From NCBI GenBank assembly GCA_910585635.1, contig CAJUFE010000049.1, positions 1-34,309 on the forward strand: a DNA stretch of 34,309 bases, given 5' to 3'. Made by a program: the position numbers and the translations under genes. This stretch comes from an uncultured Lachnospiraceae bacterium. GTDB taxonomy: Bacteria > Bacillota > Clostridia > Lachnospirales > Lachnospiraceae. The notes beneath the pieces were generated by a model that was not told the DNA's origin, made no database searches, and saw nothing but the letters and a program-made list of their open reading frames with translations. Position 1 is the first letter of the stretch. Each line of letters starts with the position of its first letter. This document shows, one piece after another, positions 27,092 to 34,309 of the stretch.

Positions 27092-27134
27092 AAGACCTGG
27101 GATGCGCGACGAAAAAGGCGCTCCCAGGTCTTTG
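27092..27134. terminator. Bidirectional terminator between pilus operon and GH18 gene
   Basis: AAAGACCTGGGA (27092-27103) pairs perfectly over 12 bases with TCCCAGGTCTTT (27123-27134); an inner GCGC pairing lengthens it. Convergent genes lie on either side. The flanks are GTCTTT on the plus side and a run of A (T on the minus strand) on the other. Confidence 0.85.
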
Positions 27135-27165
27135 TCTTTCAGAAGGCATTTTGTGCTGGAGATAG

Positions 27166-27195
27166 ATCCAGAGTCGGAACAAAAATGAGATGATC
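27166..27195. repeat. 30-base repeat, copy A, downstream of the GH18 gene
   Basis: Begins GATCCAGAGTCGGAACAAAA. It matches copy B at 28961-28990 at 27 of 30 positions, in direct orientation, so the pair brackets the GH18 gene. Confidence 0.7.
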
Positions 27196-27236
27196 TCTAG
27201 GGACAAAACAAAAATGTGATGGTTTGTAGGAGGACA

Positions 27237-27266
27237 GGTACAGGAGGGATAGGTACAGGAGGGATA
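27237..27266. repeat. Two 15-base tandem repeats at the GH18 3' end
   Basis: AGGTACAGGAGGGAT occurs exactly at 27237-27251 and 27252-27266, with a degenerate third copy after it. The remaining parts of 27005-27284 hold no gene. Confidence 0.8.
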
Positions 27267-27284
27267 GATACAGACAGATGGAGA

Positions 27285-28799
27285 CTATCGCCCCAAGGTC
27301 CGTCCAATGGCCTGCAAAAGGCTTTCCTCCTCCCGGTCCGTATCCTGGGTCAGCTCCCATATCATAATGCCGCCAAGCTCTTCCCGCGCATACGCGGTCT
27401 TTCGGGCGATGGTCTTTGGACCGTTGTAATAGACCTCCATGCCGTTATAGAGGGCCCGGTCCCCGTCGCAGGCATCCGGCACCGCCGCGAGGATGGCGCC
27501 ATAATCCGCCCAGCCAGGCCGGGAATAAAAGGGGACGCCCAGCACCACCTTATAAGCCGGAAGGCCTCTGGTCTCTTTCCAGTAGGTGCCGCAGTCCACG
27601 GCAAACTGGTAGGGAGAATGTCGTTCCCCGTCTCCGCCGTCGTAGGCCATCACATTGATAAAATCCACGGCGTTCAGCACGGCGTTGGTATGGGCGGCGG
27701 CATCGTAATAAATATTGCCGTCCGCAGTGGCGCCGCTGAGCACCGCCGCGGTCAAGAGCTTGCCCCGTGCATGGAGTCCCTCGGCCAGGATCAGCATCAG
27801 ATCTTCGTACCGCTCTGCGCTGCCGCCGTCCACCCGGGGATGCTCCCAGTCCATATCCACGCCATCGAACCCATACGCGTCACACATATCCAGGATATTT
27901 TTTGCAAAGCGCGCCAGTCTCGTTTTGTCCGCGGTAGCCTCCATGAACACATTTTCCAGCGGTGTATCGTTGTGGCTCCAGCCGCCTACGGACAACAGCA
28001 CTTTGGCACCGTTTTCATGGGCGGAGCGGATCAATGCCTTGGCCGTATCCGGACCCTCCAGGTCGAGCAGGCCGCCGTCGGCCGTGGGGATAGCAAAGGC
28101 ATAGCAGACATGGGTCACCACATTGAAGTCCACGGTCTGGAGCCGGTCTGGCTTCCAGCTGGGGTAATAGCCTACCACCTTAAGATCCGTCACTTCCGTG
28201 TCCCGTAAAGCATCGGTATCGATGGGGACATTGTCCACACCTTTCGGCTGTACCGGCGCACCGGCCAGGACCCCTAAGTCCTCCCATACGTCACTGCTGC
28301 CCGGCTTTTCTCCCTGAGTCCACCATTTGGCTCGGTAGAGACACCCTCCCCAGCTTACGGTATCACCTCCCGTATACACAGCAGCGCTGTCCCAGGGCCT
28401 TACGTCCATCTCCCGGCTTTCGACCTCTCCGGTGAGGATCTGCGGCTCCTCATGCAGGGTCTGCAGATCTTTGCTCGGGGCCTGCTGTTCCCTGTTGGAA
28501 GTCTGCGTCCCCCCGTGCAGGGCCTGCGGCTCCCCGTCGGCCCCCCAGGGCTTTGTATCCTGCGCATCTGAAGGATCGCCATCGCGGATCGCGTCTTCTT
28601 TTGTACCTCCCCAAACAGGAGCGTCCCGCTGTGGGACTGTACCAAAGGAGGCGGCGAGACGGATCTTAGCGCTTTCCAACAGATCCTCCAGCAGCTCCAG
28701 CCGCGCCTGCCGCCCGGTGCATGCACATATGGAGGCGGTCAGCGATAGGCACAGGGCAAAGCCGCAGAAACGATAAAACCACTTTTTTATTCTTTTCAT
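27285..28799 (-). CDS. GH18 chitinase-like lipoprotein with chitin-binding module
   Basis: A 504-residue secreted glycoside hydrolase; probable activity on chitin or beta-1,4-GlcNAc glycans. A signal sequence ends SICAC, a possible lipobox. A 110-residue acidic linker follows. Residues about 140-175 hold a CBM5/12-like module (YTGGDTVSWGGCLYRAKWWT). The GH18 barrel begins at KVVGYYPSWKPDRLQ; the SxGG motif is LLSVGGW, and the catalytic DxxDxDxE is DGVDMDWEHP with Glu as acid. FINVMAYD and a late GGIMIWELTQD fit the last barrel strands. The ATG at 28799 was chosen, because GGAGGG sits five bases upstream of it; a start 12 bases earlier is possible. It is monocistronic and convergent with the pilus operon. 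Confidence 0.92.
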   Translation of the reverse strand: MKRIKKWFYRFCGFALCLSLTASICACTGRQARLELLEDLLESAKIRLAASFGTVPQRDAPVWGGTKEDAIRDGDPSDAQDTKPWGADGEPQALHGGTQTSNREQQAPSKDLQTLHEEPQILTGEVESREMDVRPWDSAAVYTGGDTVSWGGCLYRAKWWTQGEKPGSSDVWEDLGVLAGAPVQPKGVDNVPIDTDALRDTEVTDLKVVGYYPSWKPDRLQTVDFNVVTHVCYAFAIPTADGGLLDLEGPDTAKALIRSAHENGAKVLLSVGGWSHNDTPLENVFMEATADKTRLARFAKNILDMCDAYGFDGVDMDWEHPRVDGGSAERYEDLMLILAEGLHARGKLLTAAVLSGATADGNIYYDAAAHTNAVLNAVDFINVMAYDGGDGERHSPYQFAVDCGTYWKETRGLPAYKVVLGVPFYSRPGWADYGAILAAVPDACDGDRALYNGMEVYYNGPKTIARKTAYAREELGGIMIWELTQDTDREEESLLQAIGRTLGR

Positions 28800-28870
28800 G
28801 GCACCCTCCATCTCATCTTTAAATCGGCTCTCTGCGCGTCCCCATATGAGGATCTCTATAGCTTAAAAGC

Positions 28871-28899
28871 ATTATAACCCTAAAGAGACCAAAAGTCGA
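28871..28899 (-). promoter_or_regulatory. Promoter of the GH18 gene
   Basis: On the minus strand, TCGACT (28894-28899), 17 bases, TATAAT (28871-28876). It lies about 70 bases before the start codon. Confidence 0.6.
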
Positions 28900-28960
28900 G
28901 GGTCATGGTATCCCAGCCAGAAGGTCCTGAGCGCAGGAGGAAAGTGATGAACGGGTGTTT

Positions 28961-28990
28961 GATCCAGCGCCGGAACAAAAATGGGATGAT
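28961..28990. repeat. 30-base repeat, copy B, upstream of the GH18 gene
   Basis: Begins GATCCAGCGCCGGAACAAAA and matches copy A (27166-27195) at 27 of 30 positions. Nearby GTTCC/GGAAC forms a small dyad (29001-29016). The rest of 28900-29160 has no gene. Confidence 0.7.
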
Positions 28991-29163
28991 GGTCAGAAGT
29001 GTTCCGATATGGGAACAAAATATTGCTTCGTGACATATCTTGTGCTGTAAATGGAAAGATCGTACTGACCTTGGATCGTTTTGCCATTAGGAGACTATAA
29101 AGGGATACAGGTCATCAATGTTTTAGACTGGCTGATAAAGGGGTGATCCGAGATACCAAGATA

Positions 29164-29209
29164 GGAGGGAAAATGTACGGTTGTATTTTCCCCTCCGTTC
29201 CGATATACT
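29164..29209 (+). promoter_or_regulatory. Promoter overlapping a hairpin before the AAA-ATPase gene
   Basis: GGAGGGAAAAT (29164-29174) pairs with ATTTTCCCCTCC (29185-29196) with one bulge. A -35 TTGTAT (29181-29186) and, 17 bases later, TATACT (29204-29209) form a promoter, with the -35 inside the dyad. A repressor could act here. Confidence 0.5.
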
Positions 29210-29267
29210 AAGTACATCAGGATATGGGATGACCGTAGAGCATCGCAAGGAGAAAGGAAGTGACGTG

Positions 29268-30968
29268 GTGGGGAGAACGATAGGGATAGGGCATCAGGAT
29301 TTTGAAGTGGTCCGGCAAAAGGACTGTTTCTATGTGGACAAGACCGGGTTCATCCGGGAATGGTGGGAAGCCAACGATGTGGTGACCCTGATCACCCGGC
29401 CGAGACGGTTCGGGAAGACATTGACCATGAGCATGCTGGAAAAATTCTTTTCGCTCCGATATGCGGACAGGGGCGAACTGTTCGACGGGCTGCAGATCTG
29501 GGAGGATGGAACGTACAGAGAGCTGCAGGGGACCTACCCGGTCATCAGCCTGTCCTTTGCCAATATCAAGGAGACCAGCTACGAGACAGCACGGAAGAAG
29601 ATCTGTCTGACCCTGTCCAACCTGTATTCGGGATATAACTATCTGCTGGATGCTGGGGTCCTGGATGAGAAGGAAAAGGACTTTTTCCAGTCCGTGTCGA
29701 TGGATATGGATGATACGACGGCGACGATAGCGATCCATCAGCTCTCCCTGTTCTTGTCAAGGTATCATGGAAAAAAGGTGATCATCCTTCTGGATGAATA
29801 CGACACTCCTATGCAGGAAGCCTATGTCAATGGCTACTGGGGAGAGCTCGTGTCTTTCACCAGGAGTATGTTCAATGCTGCGTTTAAGACGAACCCGTAT
29901 CTGGAGCGGGCGATCATGACGGGGATAACGAGAGTGAGTAAGGAGTCGATCTTTTCTGATCTGAACAATCTGGAGGTTGTGACGACGACATCGGAAAAAT
30001 ATGAAGATCGTTTTGGGTTTACAGAAGAAGAAGTTTTTGCGGCATTGGATCGATTTGGCCTTTCTGACAAAAAACAGGAAGTAAAAAGCTGGTATGACGG
30101 CTTTACCTTTGGGAGCCGGAAGGATATCTATAACCCGTGGTCTATCTTAAATTATCTGGACAAAAAACAGTTCGGGACCTACTGGGCTAACTCCAGCTCC
30201 AATAGTCTGGCAGGGAAGCTGATCCGTGAAGGCAGCAGAGATCTGAAGGTCCTTTTTGAGGAGCTGCTGCAGGGAGAGAGCATCAAGGCGGAGATCGACG
30301 AACAGATCGTCTACAGTCAGCTGGATGATGATGAGCAGGCGGTATGGAGCCTCTTGCTGGCCAGCGGCTATATGAAGGTAAAGCATTTTGATGCCTATAT
30401 GTCCGACCTTGGGGAATGGAAGCAGGAATATGAGCTGGAGCTGACGAATTTTGAAGTGCGGACCATGTTCCGGGCCATGGTGAAGAAATGGTTTGTGGGT
30501 GCGGCCTCCTCCTATAATGACTTCATAAAGGCTCTGCTCCTGGGCGACGTGGATGCTATGGGTGAGTATATGGACCGTGTCTCGGAGGCGGTATTTAGCA
30601 GCTTTGACACGGGTAAGAAGCCGTCGAGATCAGAGCCGGAGAGATTTTACCATGGGTTTGTGCTGGGCCTGATCGTGGAGCTTTCCGACCGTTATGTGGT
30701 GACCTCCAACAGGGAGAGCGGTTTTGGACGGTACGATGTGCTATTGGAGCCGCTGCACCCGGACCGGGATGATGGGATCATCCTTGAGTTCAAGGTATTC
30801 CAGCCCAAAAAGGAAAAGAAGCTGGAGGATACGGTCCAGGCCGCATTAAAGCAGATCGAGGAAAAGGAGTACGACCGCGCACTGATCGCCAAGGGGATCC
30901 CAAAAGAGCGGTTACGCCGATATGGCTTTGCGTTCAGAGGAAAAGAGGTGCTGATCGGGGGATCGTGA
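29268..30968 (+). CDS. AAA-ATPase-like protein with PD-(D/E)XK nuclease domain
   Basis: A 566-residue protein of the AAA-ATPase_like/PDDEXK_9 family, abundant in gut Clostridia and Bacteroides, with no settled function. The N-terminus reads GRTIGIGHQDFEVVRQKDCF and YVDKTGFI, then the P-loop RPRRFGKTLTMSML, and Walker B KVIILLDEYDTP. The nuclease site at the end is FGRYDVLLEP...GIILEFKV (D..E-x-K). GTG 29268 was chosen: AAAGGAAG lies eight bases upstream and the family begins here; GTG 29265 or ATG 29229 are alternatives. It is monocistronic. It differs in detail from the remnant at 13278-13763, so the two are not recent copies. Roles in DNA defence or mobile-element biology have been suggested. 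Confidence 0.88.
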   Translation: MGRTIGIGHQDFEVVRQKDCFYVDKTGFIREWWEANDVVTLITRPRRFGKTLTMSMLEKFFSLRYADRGELFDGLQIWEDGTYRELQGTYPVISLSFANIKETSYETARKKICLTLSNLYSGYNYLLDAGVLDEKEKDFFQSVSMDMDDTTATIAIHQLSLFLSRYHGKKVIILLDEYDTPMQEAYVNGYWGELVSFTRSMFNAAFKTNPYLERAIMTGITRVSKESIFSDLNNLEVVTTTSEKYEDRFGFTEEEVFAALDRFGLSDKKQEVKSWYDGFTFGSRKDIYNPWSILNYLDKKQFGTYWANSSSNSLAGKLIREGSRDLKVLFEELLQGESIKAEIDEQIVYSQLDDDEQAVWSLLLASGYMKVKHFDAYMSDLGEWKQEYELELTNFEVRTMFRAMVKKWFVGAASSYNDFIKALLLGDVDAMGEYMDRVSEAVFSSFDTGKKPSRSEPERFYHGFVLGLIVELSDRYVVTSNRESGFGRYDVLLEPLHPDRDDGIILEFKVFQPKKEKKLEDTVQAALKQIEEKEYDRALIAKGIPKERLRRYGFAFRGKEVLIGGS

Positions 30969-30995
30969 CGGTCGATAAAAAATAGGAGACAAGGA

Positions 30996-31024
30996 ACGGG
31001 GCTGTCGTTTTGCGACAGCCCCGT
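30996..31024. terminator. Bidirectional terminator between AAA-ATPase and TRAP genes
   Basis: ACGGGGCTGTCG (30996-31007) and CGACAGCCCCGT (31013-31024) pair perfectly over 12 bases with a TTTTG loop. On the minus strand a TATTTTTTATC run follows at a short distance. It lies between convergent genes. Confidence 0.85.
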
Positions 31025-31039
31025 CGAACGTTACAGCCC

Positions 31040-32329
31040 TTACAGACTATACCCTAACGCCAGCGGCAGCCAGGTGGTCAGGGGACCGATCAGGCTGATC
31101 GCTATCAGCACGATGACATTGCAGATCAGGTAAGGCAGTGCGCCTTTAAATATGGAGATGATGGGCATCCGGTTGATCTTATTGCAGGCATTTAAGCACA
31201 TGCCCACCGGCGGGGTCACCAGACCGATCGCCAGGCCGGTGATCATCATAGCGCCGAACTGCAGGGCGGAGAAGCCGTAGCTCTCCATGACCGGCAGCAT
31301 GATCGGGGTCAGCAGGAGGATCGCCGGGCTCACGTCGATGAAGGTGCCGATCATCAGGATCATCACGCAGAACACCAGGGCGATGCCCCAGCTGGGCATG
31401 TTCAAGGAGATGAAGAAGTTGGCCACGATCTGGGGCACCTTCTGCATGGTCAGCACCCAGGTGAAGATCGTGGTGAAGCCGATGATGATCATGATCGAGG
31501 AGGAGGAGATCAGGGTCTTCTTTAAGGCCTCGATCACCGCCTTGACGGTCAGCTCCTTATAGATGAAGAAGCCCACCAGGATCGAATACAGCACGGCCAC
31601 GCCTGCGCTCTCCGATGCGGTACACACGCCGAAGGACACGCAGATGATGATGAACAGGGGCATCAAAAGCGCCGGGATGCCGGACAGGATCGCGGAGGCG
31701 AATTCCTTGAAGACAAAGGGCGTCCGCTTCGGATGCCAGCCCTTCCGGTGGCTGATGATGAACACTAAGATCAGCTGGGTGAGGCCGATCAAGATCCCCG
31801 GGACCGCGCCGGCCATGAACAGAGCGCCCACAGACGCGCCGGAGATCATGGAGTAGACGATCATAGGCGTGGAGGGCGGGATGATCATGCCCATGGTGGA
31901 GGAGGCTACGGTGATGCCGGCAGAAGCGTCCGGCGGATAGCCTAAGTCCTCCATGGCCGGGATCAGGATGCTGCCTAAGGCGGAGGTGTCGGCTACGGAG
32001 GAGCCGGAGATGCCGCCGAAGATCATGGAGGCGACGATGTTCACCTCGCCAAGGCCCCCGTGGAAGGGCTTTAAAAGCTGCAGGCAGAAATTGATGATCC
32101 GCTTGGTGATGCCCCCGGTGTTCATCAGCTCACCGGCCAGCATAAATAAGGGCATGGCGATCATCAGCTCGCTGTAAGCGCCGTTCCAGATCCGCTGGGG
32201 CACCATGGATAAAAAGGTAGGGACATTGGTGGTGATATAGGTGACACAGGAAGCGCCGATCGCGAAGGCCAGCGGCACGCCCAGGGCTGCGAAGAAGATC
32301 AGCAGCACTAAAAGGATGATCATTGCCAT
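31040..32329 (-). CDS. dctM: TRAP transporter large permease subunit
   Basis: A 429-residue membrane protein with about 12 hydrophobic segments. It is the sodium-coupled translocator of a tripartite ATP-independent periplasmic transporter. Family signatures include GVPLAFAIG near the start, FMLAGELMNTGGIT, GGISGSSVADTSALGSILIP, and near the end GLVTPPVGMCLNACNKI. ATG 32329 was preferred, with AAAGGAG 11 bases upstream; a GTG four codons earlier has no usable spacing. It follows dctQ by a short gap and is the last gene of the operon, ending just before the terminator at 30996-31024. The length is typical. Confidence 0.95.
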   Translation of the reverse strand: MAMIILLVLLIFFAALGVPLAFAIGASCVTYITTNVPTFLSMVPQRIWNGAYSELMIAMPLFMLAGELMNTGGITKRIINFCLQLLKPFHGGLGEVNIVASMIFGGISGSSVADTSALGSILIPAMEDLGYPPDASAGITVASSTMGMIIPPSTPMIVYSMISGASVGALFMAGAVPGILIGLTQLILVFIISHRKGWHPKRTPFVFKEFASAILSGIPALLMPLFIIICVSFGVCTASESAGVAVLYSILVGFFIYKELTVKAVIEALKKTLISSSSIMIIIGFTTIFTWVLTMQKVPQIVANFFISLNMPSWGIALVFCVMILMIGTFIDVSPAILLLTPIMLPVMESYGFSALQFGAMMITGLAIGLVTPPVGMCLNACNKINRMPIISIFKGALPYLICNVIVLIAISLIGPLTTWLPLALGYSL

Positions 32330-32352
32330 AAAAGATACCACTCCTTTCTAGG

Positions 32353-32817
32353 TCACGGGGAGTCCTTGGTCAGCACCTGGTTCTTCGGTGCGAAGTAGGA
32401 GATATCTGCCGTGATAAATTCGATGATCTTGAGGACGACACAGAGTGCGCAGATCACGCCGGATATGGGCATGATCCCGTACATGTACTTCATGGGGATC
32501 TCCATGCCCTGGCTGATCTGCTTGCCGGCCACGCCCACATATTGGATGCCCTGGTAGGTGAAGACCAGGACCACCACCAGCACGATCAGGTAGTTCAGCA
32601 CGCTGAGCCAGCGTTTGATGGCAGGCGGGATCCGGTCATAGAGGATATCGATGATGACGTGCTCATTTTTCAGCACATTGATCCCCATGCCCCAGAAGGT
32701 GGTGAAGGCGAACAGGGTCACATTGAACTCGGAAAGCTCCTTCCAGCTCAAGGAGAAGAAATAACGGGCGATCACGGAGAAGATCACCAGCACGGCCAGC
32801 AGCCCCATGGCGGCCAC
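32353..32817 (-). CDS. dctQ: TRAP transporter small permease subunit
   Basis: A membrane protein with four hydrophobic segments, the partner of DctM. Signatures: VIFSVIARYFFSLSWKELSE after helix 1 and FAFTTFWGMGINVLKNEHVI. The first standard start codon is GTG 32817, which cuts into helix 1. Upstream of it the frame stays open with family-like sequence (SLKKVGQKIFSIYFGIG), yet no ATG, GTG or TTG occurs there. AAAGGAG lies nine bases before an ATC (32872-32874), which could be a non-standard start giving 173 residues; CTG 32883 is closer to it. Either the real start is unusual or an upstream base error exists. Translation otherwise looks intact. Confidence 0.85.
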   Translation of the reverse strand: MAAMGLLAVLVIFSVIARYFFSLSWKELSEFNVTLFAFTTFWGMGINVLKNEHVIIDILYDRIPPAIKRWLSVLNYLIVLVVVLVFTYQGIQYVGVAGKQISQGMEIPMKYMYGIMPISGVICALCVVLKIIEFITADISYFAPKNQVLTKDSP

Positions 32818-32999
32818 GCCGATCCCGAAATAGATCGAGAAGATCTTCTGGCCTACCTTTTTTAAACTTTCGATGACACTCAGCTCCTTTCCTTTGCCTG
32901 CAGTCCCTGCACCCGGGGCCGCGGCGCCTGTTCCTTGCGGCTCTCGCCGGCAAGGAAGTCCTTGATGTTTCCGCGCTTTAACACTTCTTTAACAAGAAA

Positions 33000-33045
33000 G
33001 CTCCTGGAAGAGCGGTGGTATCTTGATACCCGGACTTCCAGGAGC
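33000..33045 (-). terminator. Intra-operon hairpin between dctP and dctQ
   Basis: GCTCCTGGAAG (33000-33010) pairs with CTTCCAGGAGC (33035-33045); an inner GGTATC/GATACC stem (33017-33022 with 33025-33030) adds strength. On the minus strand it is followed by CTTTCTTGTT, not a full T run, so partial termination is likely, keeping DctP more abundant than the membrane subunits. The palindrome AGATCTGCAGATCT lies at 33075-33088. Confidence 0.65.
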
Positions 33046-33102
33046 CTTGGACCATCTAGATCGTCAGACCGTCAAGATCTGCAGATCTCTTGCGGGTCTT
33101 CA

Positions 33103-34230
33103 TCATTTTGCATTTGCCACGATATCCTGCATCTCTTTCAGCTCATCCGCTGTCATGATGCCCTCTTCGATACACTGATCGTAGACGACCTGGACCGCAT
33201 CCTGGAATGCCTTCAGCTCTTCTGCGCTGGGCTCATAGACCTCGCAGCCGGCATCGATGACCACCTGCTTCGCCGCTTCCTGGTTCTCATCGATCAGCTG
33301 ATCGTTATAGGTCCCCATCTCGGTAGCGCACTGGGAGATGATCTCCTGGTACTCGGCGGGAAGGCCGTTCCGCCATGCGGCGTTCACATAGAAGGGATCC
33401 GGATGGAACTGATAGTTCACCTCGGTGAAATACTTCTGCACCTCATAGAACTTCATGCCTTCCACGTTCACCCAGGGATTTTCCTGACCGTCTGCAACGC
33501 CGGTCTTTAAGCCCATGTACAGGTCGGAGTAGGGGATCGTGGTGGTGGTGGCGCCCAGGGCGATGAAGGTCTTATCGATCGTGTTCATGCCGTTGGTGCG
33601 CATCTTTAAACCCTGGAGATCCTCCGGCTTGGTGATCGGGTGCTTGCTGTTGGAGAACTGACGGTAGCCGCCGGCGTCACACAGGTTGATGATCACGGTG
33701 CCGGTCTCGCCTTCCGCCTCGGCGCAGACCTTCTTCGCCAGATCGCTCTGTAAGAGAGCGGTGACCTGCGCCCGGTTCTGGGTCAGGAAGGGAACGGTGA
33801 ACATCAGCAGACGGGGGCTGAAATCGAACTGACCGCCGCGCATGCCCTGGACGGTCCCGGCCACTACCTGCTCCAGCATCTCTTTCTCGGTACCCAGCTG
33901 TCCGTTGCCGAAGACCTCGACGGTCACATGGCCGTTAGTCTTCTCCGCTACGTCCGCCGCAAATTTCTCCATGGATACGAAACGGGGGTTGCCCTCAGGC
34001 TGTGCATGGCCTATCATCATGGTAAAATCGCCGAGCGCTGCGTAAGGGTCCTCGCCCTCTGCCGCCGCGCCGCCGTTATCTGCAGGCGCTTCGGTGCTGT
34101 CGCCAGCTGCCTCCGCTGCTGCGGTGGTGGCTGCCGCGGTGGTCTCTGCGGGCTGGCTGCCCCCGCCGCAGGCTGCCAGGCTGGAAGCTGCCAGAGCCAT
34201 GGTCAGTATCAATGCGATCTTCTTTTTCAT
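33103..34230 (-). CDS. dctP: TRAP transporter substrate-binding lipoprotein
   Basis: A 375-residue extracellular solute receptor. The signal peptide ends LAAC (lipobox), followed by a Thr/Ala/Glu-rich tether to about residue 60. The DctP fold is seen in IGHAQPEGNPRFVSMEKFAA, VEVFGNGQLGTEKEMLEQVV, LQGLKMRTNGMNT (the conserved Arg that binds the substrate carboxylate), and LKTGVADGQENPWVNV. The ligand is thus probably an organic acid; which one cannot be told. AAAAGGAGG lies 10 bases before ATG 34230. It begins the dctPQM operon. A TATACT (34253-34258 on the minus strand) may be the -10 site; the -35 is weak. Confidence 0.96.
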   Translation of the reverse strand: MKKKIALILTMALAASSLAACGGGSQPAETTAAATTAAAEAAGDSTEAPADNGGAAAEGEDPYAALGDFTMMIGHAQPEGNPRFVSMEKFAADVAEKTNGHVTVEVFGNGQLGTEKEMLEQVVAGTVQGMRGGQFDFSPRLLMFTVPFLTQNRAQVTALLQSDLAKKVCAEAEGETGTVIINLCDAGGYRQFSNSKHPITKPEDLQGLKMRTNGMNTIDKTFIALGATTTTIPYSDLYMGLKTGVADGQENPWVNVEGMKFYEVQKYFTEVNYQFHPDPFYVNAAWRNGLPAEYQEIISQCATEMGTYNDQLIDENQEAAKQVVIDAGCEVYEPSAEELKAFQDAVQVVYDQCIEEGIMTADELKEMQDIVANAK

Positions 34231-34309
34231 AAAACAGTTCCTCCTTTTAGATAGTATAACTTCTCGGAATCTTCAGCCCTTATTTCACAGGGCTTTCAGA
34301 ACCTATTTT
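34231..34309 (-). promoter_or_regulatory. Leader region of the dctPQM operon
   Basis: Besides the ribosome-binding site and possible -10, AGCCCT (34275-34280) and AGGGCT (34289-34294) form a small dyad. The full promoter may lie beyond the window. Confidence 0.35.

Noticed and set aside
27216..28208. Plus-strand 330-codon open frame
   Set aside because: It lies wholly opposite the GH18 gene, which has clear catalytic motifs; the frame is a by-product of GC-rich codon use.
32663..32953. Minus-strand 96-codon frame between dctP and dctQ
   Set aside because: Overlaps dctQ in another frame and shows no membrane or family pattern.

Overview
The window most likely comes from a chromosome of the Lachnospiraceae (Clostridia). 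The evidence is Gram-positive ribosome-binding sites, LPxTG/sortase surface biology, a SARP-type (BTAD) regulator, a Tn916/Tn1549-like conjugative-element tail, and a sharp composition change. The left part, up to about 13.2 kb, is AT-rich and accessory. The right part, from about 13.3 kb, is GC-richer and unusually dense in GATC. No rRNA, tRNA, CRISPR array or intact insertion sequence was seen.

Region 1 (1-630) is the 3' end of an integrative conjugative element: a sigma-70 region-4 protein, a small HTH protein, a 27-bp inverted repeat and a terminator-like hairpin. No integrase follows. Region 2 (950-13,150) is a defence-type island. It holds (a) a winged-helix protein fused to a nucleoside-deoxyribosyltransferase-like domain; (b) a Type I restriction-modification operon: XRE regulator, hsdM, a frameshifted HEPN-like gene, hsdS, a third target-recognition half-gene and hsdR; (c) a frameshifted AlbA_2/Schlafen-type ATP-binding regulator; (d) a degraded HEPN-like remnant; and (e) a class III nucleotide-cyclase-like protein with a small partner gene. 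A (GACA)14 tract joins hsdS to the extra half-gene. Loss of one unit or gain of two would fuse them into a 622-residue specificity subunit with three recognition domains. A 12-bp repeat encoding the TAEL motif of the EcoR124 family lies in the same gene.

Region 3 (13,278-13,763) is a remnant of an AAA-ATPase/PD-(D/E)XK gene with a 57-nt in-frame insertion. An intact distant relative lies at 29.3-31.0 kb. Region 4 (13,850-27,134) is a sortase-assembled pilus locus. It starts with a promoter and tandem terminators, then a SARP regulator, a 54-residue protein, a 2435-residue LPDTG surface protein, a major pilin (LPSTG), a class C sortase and a minor pilin (LPKTG), and ends at a strong terminator. 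The giant protein contains three degenerate flagellin-like modules near its C-terminus, the most striking observation in the window. Inverted repeats separate the giant gene, pilin and sortase and could set relative expression.

Region 5 (27,285-28,799, minus strand) is a secreted GH18 chitinase-like lipoprotein with a chitin-binding-like module. Region 6 is the AAA-ATPase/PDDEXK gene (plus strand). Region 7 (31,040-34,230, minus strand) is a complete TRAP transporter (dctP, dctQ, dctM) for an organic acid; dctQ lacks a conventional start codon where the family would begin.

Four genes in or beside the island are broken (4205-4815, 10155-11532, 11701-11897, 13278-13763), so it appears to be decaying while its hsdS keeps hypermutable switches. 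Family assignments come from motif recognition by eye; no database search was run.
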